Assembly: GCF_029227915.1 (NCBI RefSeq)
Contig: NC_079879.1
Span: 14,510,001 to 14,574,000, forward strand
Length of the DNA: 64,000 bases
Source: Hydractinia symbiolongicarpus
Lineage: Eukaryota; Cnidaria; Hydrozoa; Anthoathecata; Hydractiniidae
Direction: 5' to 3'
Shown: in pieces, positions 13,757 through 26,308 of the stretch
Layout: each line of letters begins with the position of its first letter
How positions within the stretch are numbered: the first letter of the stretch is position 1
Program-made: the position numbers and the translations under genes
Notes under the pieces: model-generated
Told to the model about the DNA's origin: nothing
Database searches by the model: none
The model's input: only the letters and a program-made list of their open reading frames with translations

Positions 13757-13760
13757 ATGG
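13747..13760 (+). other. Recurrent one-base deletion GGCTGTATATGG
   Basis: One A is missing from TGTAATATGG. The same form occurs at about 13751, 15388 and 16298, and as GGCTGTATACGG at about 22666, all in HOR copies b, c and e. Three lie at a G to A' junction and one at an H to A junction. Copying by recombination is more likely than four separate losses. Confidence 0.88.
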
Positions 13761-16302
13761 CCTTTTGCAGTCTAATAAAGGCCTCATACGTAAATCACGT
13801 GGTTCCATTTGCCTGTGCAGGTTACCATTGGACTATTCCTTCCAGTCTCAATGCGCTTCAACGTCCCAAGTCGTTTTCATTATCGCCGTTGCCTTACAAC
13901 ACTCTTAACTACGTTCACAGTCCTATAAAGGCTGTAATATGGCCTTTTGCAGTCTAATAAAGGCCTCACACGCAAATCACGTGGTTCCACCTGTCTGCGC
14001 AGCTTACCATTGGCCTAGTCCTTCCAGTCTCAATGCGCTAAAATGTCCCAAGTCGTTTTCATTAGTGTCGTTGCCTTACAACACTCCTAACTACGTGCTG
14101 AGTCCTATGAAGTCTGTAATATGGCCTTTTGCTGTCTAATAAAGGCCTCACACGTAAATCACATGGTTTCACCTGCCTGCGCAGGTTACCTTTGGACTAA
14201 TCGTTCCATTCTTAATGCGCTACAACGTCCCAAGTCGTTTTCATTGGCGAAGTTGCCTTAGAACTCTCTTAACTACGTGCAGAGTCCTATAAAGGCTGTA
14301 ATATGGCTTTTTGCAGTCTAATAAAGGCCTCACACGTAAATCACGTGGTTTCACCTGCCTGCGCAGGTTACCTTCGGACTAATCGTTCCATTCTTAATGC
14401 GCTACAACGTCCCAAGTTGTTTTCATTGGCGAAGTTGCCTTAGAACTCTCTTAACTACGTGCACAGTCCTATAAAGGCTGTAATATGGCCTTTTGCAGTC
14501 TAATAAAGGCCTCACACGTAAATCACGTGGTTCCATTTGCCTGCGCAAGTTACCATTGGCCTAGTCCTTCAAGTCTCAATGTGCTACAACGTCCCAGGTC
14601 GTTTTCATTAGCGCCGTTGCCTTACAATACTTTTAACTACGTGCACAGTCCTATAAAGGCTGTAATATCGCCTTTTGCAGTCTAATAAAGGCTTCACACG
14701 CAAACCACGTGGTTTCACCTGCCTGCGCAGGTTACCTTTGGACTAATCGTTCCATTCTTAATGCGCTACAACGTCCCAAGTTGTTTTCATCGGCGAAGTT
14801 GCCTTAGAACTCTCTTAACTACGTGCACAGTCCTATAAAGGCTGTAATATGGCCTTTTGCAGTCTAATAAAGGCCTCACACGTAAATCACGTGGTTCCAT
14901 CTGCCTGTGCAGGTTACCAGTGGACTAGTCGTTCCAGTCTCACTGCGCTACAACGTCCAAAGTCGTTTTCATTTGCTCCGTTGCTTTACAACAATCTTAA
15001 CTGCGTGCACTGTCCTATAAAGGCTGTAATATGGCCTTTGGCAGTCTAATAAAGGCTTCACACGTAAATCACGTGGTTTCACATGCCTGCACAGGTTACC
15101 ATTGGACTATTCCTTACAGTCTCAATGCATTAGAGCGTCCCAAGTCGTTTTCATTAGCGCCGTTGCCTTACAACACTCCTAACTACGTGCAGAGTCCTAT
15201 AAAGGCTGTAATATCGCCTTTTGCAGTCTAATAAAGGCCTCACACGTAAATCACGTGGTTCCATTTGTCTGTGCAGGTTACCATTGGACTATTCCTTACA
15301 GTCTCAATGCATTAGAGCGTCCCAAGTCGTTTTCATTAGCGCCGTTGCCTTACAACACTCCTAACTACGTGGACAGTCGTATAAAGGCTGTATATGGCCT
15401 TTTGCAGTCTAATAAAGGCCTCATACGTAAATCACGTGGTTCCATTTGCCTGCGCAAAATACAATTGGCCTAGTCCTTCAAGTCTCAATGTGCTACAACG
15501 TCCCAGGTCGTTTTCATTAGCGCCGTTGCCTTACAACACTTTTAACTACGTGCACAGTCCTATAAAGGCTGTAATATCGCCTTTTGCAGTCTAATAAAGG
15601 CTTCACACGCAAATCACGTGGTTTCACCTGCCTGTGCAGGTTACCAGTGGACTAGTCGTTCCAGTCTCACTGCGCTACAACGTCCCAAGTCGTTTTCATT
15701 TGCTCCGTTGCTTTACAACAATCTTAACTGCGTGCACTGTCCTATAAAGGCTGTAATATGGCCTTTGGCAGTCTAATAAAGGCTTCACACGTAAATCACG
15801 TGGTTTCACATGCCTGCGCAGGTTACCTTTGGACTAATCGTTCCAGTCTCAATGCGCTACAACGTCCCAAGATGTTTTCATTGGCGAAGTTGCCTTAGAA
15901 CACTCTTAACTACGTGCACAGTCCTATAAAGGCTGTAATATGGCCTTTTGCAGTCTAATAAATGCCTCACACGTAAATCACGTGGTTCCATTTGCCTGCG
16001 CAAGTTACCATTAGCCTGGTCCTTCAAGTCTCAATGTGCTACAACGTCCCAGGTCGTTTTCATTAGCGCCGTTGCCTTACAACACTTTTAACTACGTGCA
16101 CAGTCCTATAAAGGCTGTAATATCGCCTTTTGCAGTCTAATAAAGGCTTCACACGCAAATCACGTGGTTTCACCTGCCTGCGCAGGTTACCATTGGACTA
16201 TTCCTTACAGTCTCAATGCGCTACAGCGTCTCAAGTCGTTTTCATTAGCGCCGTTGCCTTACAACACTCCTAACTGCGTGCACAGTCGTATAAAGGCTGT
16301 AT
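13757..16302 (+). repeat. HOR copy c (14 units, 2,546 bp), internally deleted
   Basis: The order is A' B' C D F D E H H A/F E I F G. Compared with copy d it lacks five units (910 bp). The joint is the hybrid unit 15394, which starts as A (CATACGTAAATC) and becomes F (GCGCAAAATACAATTGG). Junction deletions of one A occur at about 15391 and 16300. Confidence 0.88.
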
Positions 16303-19300
16303 ATGGCCTTTTGCAGTCTAATAAAGGCCTCATACGTAAATCACGTGGTTCCATTTGCCTGTGCAGGTTACCATTGGACTATTCCTTCCAGTCTCAATGC
16401 GCTTCAACGTCCCAAGTCGTTTTCATTATCGCCGTTGCCTTACAACACTCTTAACTACGTTCACAGTCCTATAAAGGCTGTAATATGGCCTTTTGCAGTC
16501 TAATAAAGGCCTCACACGCAAATCACGTGGTTCCACCTGTCTGCGCAGCTTACCATTGGCCTAGTCCTTCCAGTCTCAATGCGCTAAAATGTCCCAAGTC
16601 GTTTTCATTAGTGTCGTTGCCTTACAACACTCCTAACTACGTGCTGAGTCCTATGAAGTCTGTAATATGGCCTTTTGCTGTCTAATAAAGGCCTCACACG
16701 TAAATCACATGGTTTCACCTGCCTGCGCAGGTTACCTTTGGACTAATCGTTCCATTCTTAATGCGCTACAACGTCCCAAGTCGTTTTCATTGGCGAAGTT
16801 GCCTTAGAACTCTCTTAACTACGTGCAGAGTCCTATAAAGGCTGTAATATGGCTTTTTGCAGTCTAATAAAGGCCTCACACGTAAATCACGTGGTTTCAC
16901 CTGCCTGCGCAGGTTACCTTCGGACTAATCGTTCCATTCTTAATGCGCTACAACGTCCCAAGTTGTTTTCATTGGCGAAGTTGCCTTAGAACTCTCTTAA
17001 CTACGTGCACAGTCCTATAAAGGCTGTAATATGGCCTTTTGCAGTCTAATAAAGGCCTCACACGTAAATCACGTGGTTCCATTTGCCTGCGCAAGTTACC
17101 ATTGGCCTAGTCCTTCAAGTCTCAATGTGCTACAACGTCCCAGGTCGTTTTCATTAGCGCCGTTGCCTTACAATACTTTTAACTACGTGCACAGTCCTAT
17201 AAAGGCTGTAATATCGCCTTTTGCAGTCTAATAAAGGCTTCACACGCAAACCACGTGGTTTCACCTGCCTGCGCAGGTTACCTTTGGACTAATCGTTCCA
17301 TTCTTAATGCGCTACAACGTCCCAAGTTGTTTTCATCGGCGAAGTTGCCCTAGAACTCTCTTAACTACGTGCACAGTCCTATAAAGGCTGTAATATGGCC
17401 TTTTGCAGTCTAATAAAGGCCTCACACGTAAATCACGTGGTTCCATCTGCCTGTGCAGGTTACCAGTGGACTAGTCGTTCCAGTCTCACTGCGCTACAAC
17501 GTCCAAAGTCGTTTTCATTTGCTCCGTTGCTTTACAACAATCTTAACTGCGTGCACTGTCCTATAAAGGCTGTAATATGGCCTTTGGCAGTCTAATAAAG
17601 GCTTCACACGTAAATCACGTGGTTTCACATGCCTGCACAGGTTACCATTGGACTATTCCTTACAGTCTCAATGCATTAGAGCGTCCCAAGTCGTTTTCAT
17701 TAGCGCCGTTGCCTTACAACACTCCTAACTACGTGCAGAGTCCTATAAAGGCTGTAATATCGCCTTTTGCAGTCTAATAAAGGCCTCACACGTAAATCAC
17801 GTGGTTCCATTTGTCTGTGCAGGTTACCATTGGACTATTCCTTACAGTCTCAATGCATTAGAGCGTCCCAAGTCGTTTTCATTAGCGCCGTTGCCTTACA
17901 ACACTCCTAACTACGTGGACAGTCGTATAAAGGCTGTAATATGGCCTTTTGCAGTCTAATAAAGGCCTCATACGTAAATCACGTGGTTCCATTTGCCTGT
18001 GCAGGTTACCATTGTACTATTCCTTCCAGTTTCAATGCGCTTCAACGTCCCAAGTCGTTTTCATTATCGCTGTTGCCTTACAACACTCTTAACTACGTGC
18101 ACAGTCCTATAAAGGCTGTAATATGGCCTTTTGCAGTCTAATAAAGGCCTCACACGTAAATCACATGGTTTCACCTGCCTGCGCAGGTTACCTTTGGACT
18201 AATCGTTCCATTCTTAATGCGCTACAACGTCCCAAGTCGTTTTCATTGGCGAAGTTGCCTTAGAACTCTCTTAACTACATGCAGAGTCCTATAAAGGCTG
18301 TAATATGGCTTTTTGCAGTCTAATAAAGGCCTCACACGTAAATCACGTGGTTTCACCTGCCTGCGCAGGTTACCTTTTGACTAATCGTTCCATTCTTAAT
18401 GCGCTACAACGTCCCAAGTTGTTTTCACGGGCGAAGTTGCCTTAGAACTCTCTTAACTACGTGCACAGTCCTATAAAGGCTGTAATATGGCCTTTTGCAG
18501 TCTAATAAAGGCCTCACACGTAAATCACGTGGTTCCATCTGCCTGTGCAGGTCACCAGTGGACTAGTCGTTCCAGTCTCACTGCGCTACAACGTCCCAAG
18601 TCGTTTTCATTTGCTCCGTTGCTTTACAACAATCTTAACTGCGTGCACTGTCCTATAAAGGCTGTAATATGGCCTTTGGCAGTCTAATAAAGGCTTCACA
18701 CGTAAATCACGTGGTTTCACATGTCTGCGCAGGTTACCTTTTGACTAATCGTTCCAGTCTCAATGCGCTACAACGTCCCAAGATGTTTTCATTGGCGAAG
18801 TTGCCTTAGAACACTCTTAAGTACGTGCACAGTCCTATAAAGGCTGTAATATGGCCTTTTGCAGTCTAATAAATGCCTCACACGTAAATCACGTGGTTCC
18901 ATTTGCCTGCGCAAAATACAATTGGCCTAGTCCTTCAAGTCTCAATGTGCTACAACGTCCCAGGTCGTTTTCATTAGCGCCGTTGCCTTACAACACTTTT
19001 AACTACGTGCACAGTCCTATAAAGGCTGTAATATCGCCTTTTGCAGTCTAATAAAGGCTTCACACGCAAATCACGTGGTTTCACCTGCCTGTGCAGGTTA
19101 CCAGTGGACTAGTCGTTCCAGTCTCACTGCGCTACAACGTCCCAAGTCGTTTTCATTTGCTCCGTTGCTTTACAACAATCTTAACTGCGTGCACTGTCCT
19201 ATAAAGGCTGTAATATGGCCTTTGGCAGTCTAATAAAGGCTTCACACGTAAATCACGTGGTTTCACATGCCTGCGCAGGTTACCTTTGGACTAATCGTTC

Positions 19301-19760
19301 CAGTCTCAATGCGCTACAACGTCCCAAGATGTTTTCATTGGCGAAGTTGCCTTAGAACACTCTTAACTACGTGCCCAGTCCTATAAAGGCTGTAATATGG
19401 CCTTTTGCAGTCTAATAAATGCCTCACACGTAAATCACGTGGTTCCATTTGCCTGCGCAAGTTACCATTAGCCTGGTCCTTCAAGTCTCAATGTGCTACA
19501 ACGTCCCAGGTCGTTTTCATTAGCGCCGTTGCCTTACAACACTTTTAACTACGTGCACAGTCCTATAAAGGCTGTAATATCGCCTTTTGCAGTCTAATAA
19601 AGGCTTCACACGCAAATCACGTGGTTTCACCTGCCTGCGCAGGTTACCATTGGACTATTCCTTACAGTCTCAATGCGCTACAGCGTCTCAAGTCGTTTTC
19701 ATTAGCGCCGTTGCCTTACAACACTCCTAACTGCGTGCACAGTCGTATAAAGGCTGTAAT
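16303..19760 (+). repeat. HOR copy d (19 units, 3,458 bp), fullest version
   Basis: The order is A' B' C D F D E H H A C D E I F E I F G. Private marks include TTTTGCTGTCTAATAAAGG in C (16667), CTATGAAGTCTG at the end of B', CTTCGGACT in D (16849), CAAACCACGTGG in D (17213) and CACGGGCG in D (18305). The same marks recur in copies c and e at the expected places. Confidence 0.88.
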
Positions 19761-22671
19761 ATGGCTTTTTGCAGTCTAATAAAGGCCTCACACGTAAATC
19801 ACGTGGTTTCACCTGCCTGCGCAGGTTACCTTCGGACTAATCGTTCCATTCTTAATGCGCTACAACGTCCCAAGTTGTTTTCATTGGCGAAGTTGCCTTA
19901 GAACTCTCTTAACTACGTGCACAGTCCTATAAAGGCTGTAATATGGCCTTTTGCAGTCTAATAAAGGCCTCACACGTAAATCACGTGGTTCCATTTGCCT
20001 GCGCAAGTTACCATTGGCCTAGTCCTTCAAGTCTCAATGTGCTACAACGTCCCAGGTCGTTTTCATTAGCGCCGTTGCCTTACAATACTTTTAACTACGT
20101 GCACAGTCCTATAAAGGCTGTAATATCGCCTTTTGCAGTCTAATAAAGGCTTCACACGCAAACCACGTGGTTTCACCTGCCTGCGCAGGTTACCTTTGGA
20201 CTAATCGTTCCATTCTTAATGCGCTACAACGTCCCAAGTTGTTTTCATCGGCGAAGTTGCCTTAGAACTCTCTTAACTACGTGCACAGTCCTATAAAGGC
20301 TGTAATATGGCCTTTTGCAGTCTAATAAAGGCCTCACACGTAAATCACGTGGTTCCATCTGCCTGTGCAGGTTACCAGTGGACTAGTCGTTCCAGTCTCA
20401 CTGCGCTACAACGTCCAAAGTCGTTTTCATTTGCTCCGTTGCTTTACAACAATCTTAACTGCGTGCACTGTCCTATAAAGGCTGTAATATGGCCTTTGGC
20501 AGTCTAATAAAGGCTTCACACGTAAATCACGTGGTTTCACATGCCTGCACAGCTTACCATTGGACTATTCCTTACAGTCTCAATGCATTAGAGCGTCCCA
20601 AGTCGTTTTCATTAGCGCCGTTGCCTTACAACACTCCTAACTACGTGCAGAGTCCTATAAATGCTGTAATATCGCCTTTTGCAGTCTAATAAAGGCCTCA
20701 CACGTAAATCACGTGGTTCCATTTGTCTGTGCAGGTTACCATTGGACTATTCCTTACAGTCTCAATGCATTAGAGCGTCCCAAGTCGTTTTCATTAGCGC
20801 CGTTGCCTTACAACACTCCTAACTACGTGGACAGTCGTATAAAGGCTGTAATATGGCCTTTTGCAGTCTAATAAAGGCCTCATACGTAAATCACGTGGTT
20901 CCATTTGCCTGTGCAGGTTACCATTGTACTATTCCTTCCAGTTTCAATGCGCTTCAACGTCCCAAGTCGTTTTCATTATCGCTGTTGCCTTACAACACTC
21001 TTAACTACGTGCACAGTCCTATAAAGGCTGTAATATGGCCTTTTGCAGTCTAATAAAGGCCTCACACGTAAATCACATGGTTTCACCTGCCTGCGCAGGT
21101 TACCTTTGGACTAATCGTTCCATTCTTAATGCGCTACAACGTCCCAAGTCGTTTTCATTGGCGAAGTTGCCTTAGAACTCGCTTAACTACATGCAGAGTC
21201 CTATAAAGGCTGTAATATGGCTTTTTGCAGTCTAATAAAGGCCTCACACGTAAATCACGTGGTTTCACCTGCCTGCGCAGGTTACCTTTTGACTAATCGT
21301 TCCATTCTTAATGCGCTACAACGTCCCAAGTTGTTTTCACGGGCGAAGTTGCCTTAGAACTCTCTTAACTACGTGCACAGTCCTATAAAGGCTGTAATAT
21401 GGCCTTTTGCAGTCTAATAAAGGCCTCACACGTAAATCACGTGGTTCCATCTGCCTGTGCAGGTTACCAGTGGACTAGTCGTTCCAGTCTCACTGCGCTA
21501 CAACGTCCCAAGTCGTTTTCATTTGCTCCGTTGCTTTACAACAATCTTAACTGCGTGCACTGTCCTATAAAGGCTGTAATATGGCCTTTGGCAGTCTAAT
21601 AAAGGCTTCACACGTAAATCACGTGGTTTCACATGTCTGCGCAGGTTACCTTTTGACTAATCGTTCCAGTCTCAATGCGCTACAACGTCCCAAGATGTTT
21701 TCATTGGCGAAGTTGCCTTAGAACACTCTTAAGTACGTGCACAGTCCTATAAAGGCTGTAATATGGCCTTTTGCAGTCTAATAAATGCCTCACACGTAAA
21801 TCACGTGGTTCCATTTGCCTGCGCAAAATACAATTGGCCTAGTCCTTCAAGTCTCAATGTGCTACAACGTCCCAGGTCGTTTTCATTAGCGCCGTTGCCT
21901 TACAACACTTTTAACTACGTGCACAGTCCTATAAAGGCTGTAATATCGCCTTTTGCAGTCTAATAAAGGCTTCACACGCAAATCACGTGGTTTCACCTGC
22001 CTGTGCAGGTTACCAGTGGACTAGTCGTTCCAGTCTCACTGCGCTATAACGTCCCAAGTCGTTTTCATTTGCTCCGTTGCTTTACAACAATCTTAACTGC
22101 GTGCACTGTCCTATAAAGGCTGTATTATGGCCTTTGGCAGTCTAATAAAGGCTTCACACGTAAATCACGTGGTTTCACATGCCTGCGCAGGTTACCTTTG
22201 GACTAATCGTTCCAGTCTCAATGCGCTACAACGTCCCAAGATGTTTTCATTGGCGAAGTTGCCTTAGAACACTCTTAACTACGTGCACAGTCCTATAAAG
22301 GCTGTAATATGGCCTTTTGCAGTCTAATAAATGCCTCACACGTAAATCACGTGGTTCCATTTGCCTGCGCAAGTTACCATTAGCCTGGTCCTTCAAGTCT
22401 CAATGTGCTACAACGTCCCAGGTCGTTTTCATTAGCGCCGTTGCCTTACAACACTTTTAACTACGTGCACAGTCCTATAAAGGCTGTAATATCGCCTTTT
22501 GCAGTCTAATAAAGGCTTCACACGCAAATCACGTGGTTTCACCTGCCTGCGCAGGTTACCATTGGACTATTCCTTACAGTCTCAATGCGCTACAGCGTCT
22601 CAAGTCGTTTTCATTAGCGCCGTTGCCTTACAACACTCCTAACTGCGTGCACAGTCGTATAAAGGCTGTAT
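19761..22671 (+). repeat. HOR copy e (16 units, 2,911 bp), front deleted
   Basis: The order is D F D E H H A C D E I F E I F G. It aligns with copy d at 2,912 bp but lacks A' B' C at the front. The preceding G (19579) runs straight into D (19761), the one marked CTTCGGACT. The final junction reads GGCTGTATACGG: one base is lost and the ATG is changed. Confidence 0.88.
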
Positions 22672-23399
22672 ACGGCCTTTTGCAGTCTAATAAAGGCCTC
22701 ATACGTAAATCACGTGGTTCCATTTGCCTGTGCAGGTTACCATTGGACTATTCCTTCCAGTCTCAATGCGCTTCAACGTCCCAAGTCGTTTTCATTATCG
22801 CCGTTGCCTTACAACACTCTTAACTACGTTCACAGTCCTATAAAGGCTGTAATATGGCCTTTTGCAGTCTAATAAAGGCCTCACACGCAAATCACGTGGT
22901 TCCACCTGTCTGCGCAGCTTACCATTGGCCTAGTCCTTCCAGTCTCAATGCGCTAAAATGTCCCAAGTCGTTTTCATTAGTGTCGTTGCCTTACAACACT
23001 CCTAACTACGTGCTGAGTCCTATGAAGTCTGTAATATGGCCTTTTGCTGTCTAATAAAGGCCTCACACGTAAATCACGTGGTTCCATTTGCCTGCGCAAG
23101 TTACCATTGGCCTAGTCCTTCAAGTCTCAATGTGCTACAACGTCCCAGGTCGTTTTCATTAGCGCCGTTGCCTTACAATACTTTTAACTACGTGCACAGT
23201 CCTATAAAGGCTGTAATATCGCCTTTTGCAGTCTAATAAAGGCTTCACACGCAAACCACGTGGTTTCACCTGCCTGCGCAGGTTACCATTGGACTATTCC
23301 TTACAGTCTCAATGCGCTACAGCGTCTCAAGTCGTTTTCATTAGCGCCGTTGCCTTACAACACTCCTAACTGCGTGCACAGTCTTATAAAGGCTGTAAT
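22672..23399 (+). repeat. HOR copy f, four-unit remnant
   Basis: The order is A' B' C/F G. The third unit (23036) keeps the C mark TTTTGCTGTCTAATAAAGG but continues as F from TTCCATTTGCCTGCGCAAG, so two units were lost. After 23399 the copy-d order is not continued. Confidence 0.85.
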
Positions 23400-23944
23400 A
23401 TGGCCTTTTGCAGTCTAATAAAGGCCCCATACGTAAAACACGTGGTTCCATTTGCCTGTGCAGGTTACCATTGGACTATTCCTTCCAGTCTCAATGCGCT
23501 TCAACGTCCCAAGTCGTTTTCATTATCGCCGTTGCCTTACAACACTCTTAACTACGTTCACAGTCCTATAAAGGCTGTAATATGGCCTTTTGCAGTCTAA
23601 TAAAGGCCTCACACGCAAATCACGTGGTTCCACCTGTCTGCGCAGCTTACCATTGGCCTAGTCCTTCCAGTCTCAATGCGCTAAAATGTCCCAAGTCGTT
23701 TTTATTAGTGTCGTTGCCTTACAACACTCTTAACTACGTGCACAGTCCTATAAAGGCTGTAATATGGTTTTTGCAGTCTAATATAGGCTTCACACGTAAA
23801 TCACGTGAGTTCACCTGCCTGCGCAGGTTACCTTTGGACTAATCGTTCCAGTCTCAATGTGCTACAACGTCCCAAAATGTTTTCATTGGCGAAGTTGCCT
23901 TAGAACACTCTTAACTACGTGCACAGTCCTATAAAGGCTGTAAT

Positions 23945-26290
23945 ATCGCCTTTTGCAGTCTAATAAAGGCTTCACACGCAAATCACGTGGTTTCACCTGC
24001 CTGCGCAGGTTACCTTTGGACTAATCGTTCCAGTCTCAATGCGCTACAACGTCCCAAGATGTTTTCATTGGCGAAGTTGCCTTAGAACACTCTTAACTAC
24101 GTGCACAGTCCTATAAAGGCTGTAATATCGCCTTTTGCAGTCTAATAAAGGCCTCACACGTAAATCACGTGGTTCCATTTGCCTGTGGAGGTTACCAATG
24201 GACCATTCCTTACAGTCTCAATGCATTAAAGCGTCCCAAGTCGTTTTCATTAGCGCCGTTGCCTTACAACACTCCTAACTACGTGCACAGTCGTATAAAG
24301 GCTGTAATATGGCCTTTTGCAGTCTAATAAAGGCCTCATACGTAAATCACGTGGTTCCATTTGCCTGTGCAGGTTACCATTGTACTATTCCTTCCAGTCT
24401 CAATGCGCTTCAACGTCCCAAGTCGTTTTCATTATCGCCGTTGCCTTACAACACTCTTAACTACGTGCACAGTCCTATAAAGGCTGTAATATGGCCTTTT
24501 GCAGTCTAATAAAGGCCTCACACACAAATCACGTGGTTTCACCTGTCTGCGCAGTTTACCATTGGCCTAGTCCTTCCAGTCTCAATGCGCTACAACGTCC
24601 CAAGTCGTTTTCATTAGTGTCGTTGCCTTACAACACTCCTAACTACGTGCAGAGTCCTATAAAGGCTGTAATATGGCCTTTTGCAGTCTAATAAAGGCCT
24701 CACACGTAAATCACGTGGTATCACCTGCCTGCGCAGGTTACCTTTGGACTGATCGTTCCATTCTTAATGCGCTACAACGTCCCAAGTTGTTTTCATTGGC
24801 GAAGTTGCCTTAGAACTCTCTTAACTACGTGCAGAGTCCTATAAAGGCTGTAATGGCCTTTTGCAGTCTAATAAAGGCCTCATACGTAAATCACGTGGTT
24901 CCATTTGCCTGTGCAGGTTACCATTGAACTATTCCTTCCAGTCTTAATGCGCTTCAACGTCCCAAGTCGTTTTCATTATCGCCGTTGCCTTACAACACTC
25001 TCAACTACGTGCACAGTCCTATAAAGGCTGTAATATGGCCTTTTGCAGTCTAATAAATGCCTCACACGTAAATCACGTGGTTCCATTTGCCTGCGCAAGT
25101 TACCATTGGCCTAGTCCTTCAAGTCTCAATGTGCTACAACGTCCCAGGTCGTTTTCATTAGCGCCGTTGCCTTACAACACTTTTAACTACGTGCACAGTC
25201 CTATAAAGGCTGTAATATCGCCTTTTGCAGTCTAATAAAGGCTTCACACGCAAATCACGTGGTTTCACCTGCCTGCGCAGGTTACCATTGGACTATTCCT
25301 TACAGTCTGAATGCGCTACAGCGTCTCAAGTCGTTTTCATTAGCGCCGTTGCCTTACAACACTCCTAACTGCGTGCACAGTCGTATAAAGGCTGTAATAT
25401 GGCCTTTTGCAGTCTAATAAAGGCCTCATACGGAAATCACGTGGTTCCATTTGCCTGTGCAGGTTACCATTGGACTATTCCTTCCAGACTCAATGCGCTT
25501 CAACGTCCCAAGTCGTTTTCATTATCGCCGTTGCCTTACAACACTCTTAACTACGTTCACAGTCCTATAAAGGCTGTAATATGGCCTTTTGCAGTCTAAT
25601 AAAGGCTTCACACGCAAATCACGTGGTTTCACCTGCCTGCGCAGGTTACCTTTGGACTAATCGTTCCAGTCTCAATGCGCTACAACGTCCCAAGATGTTT
25701 TCATTGGCGAAGTTGCCTTAGAACACTCTTAACTACGTGCACAGTCCTATAAAGGCTGTAATATCGCCTTTTGCAGTCTAATAAAGGCCTCACACGTAAA
25801 TCACGTGGTTCCATTTGTCTGTGCAGGGTACCATTGGACTATTCCTTACAGTCTCAATGCATTAGAGCGTCCCAAGTCGTTTTCATTAGCGCCGTTGCCT
25901 TACAACACTCCTAACTACGTGCACAGTCGTATAAAGGCTGTAATATGGCCTTTTGCAGTCTAATAAAGGCCTCATACGTAAATCACGTGGTTCCATTTGC
26001 CTGTGCAGGTTACCATTGTACTATTTCTTCCAGTTTCAATGCGCTTCAACGTCCCAAGTCGTTTTCATTATCGCCGTTGCCTTACAACACTCTTAACTAC
26101 GTGCACAGTCCTATAAAGGCTGTAATATGGCCTTTTGCAGTTTAATAAAGGCCTCACACGCAAATCACGTGGTTTCACCTGTCTGGGCAGTTTACCATTG
26201 GCCTAGTCCTTCCAGTCTCAATGCGCTACAACGTCCCAAGTCGTTTTCATTAGTGTCGTTGCCTTACAACACTCCTAACTACGTGCACAG
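23945..26290 (+). repeat. Right copy of the 13-unit segmental duplication
   Basis: This matches 5022-7365 at a distance of 18,923 bp before, and 18,921 bp after, a private 2 bp deletion at about 24852. A few substitutions distinguish it, for example TGTGGAGG for TGTGCAGG near 24185, CAGTCTTAATG near 24940 and TCTGAATGCG near 25307. The 16 kb in between belongs to a different HOR family. Confidence 0.9.
24843..24858 (+). other. Two-base deletion at a unit junction
   Basis: The junction reads GGCTGTAATGGCC, lacking AT from GTAATATGG. It is not present in the sister copy near 5932, so it arose after that duplication. Confidence 0.88.
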
Positions 26291-26308
26291 TCCTATAAAG
26301 GCTGTAAT

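Noticed and set aside
14373-14389. CENP-B box-like string (TTCGGACTAATCGTT) in D units at 14303, 16849 and 19761
   Set aside because: It matches TTCG, the A and the following CG of the core but not the final GG (7 of 9 fixed positions). Most C, D and I units have TTTG and match 6 of 9. This is too weak to call.
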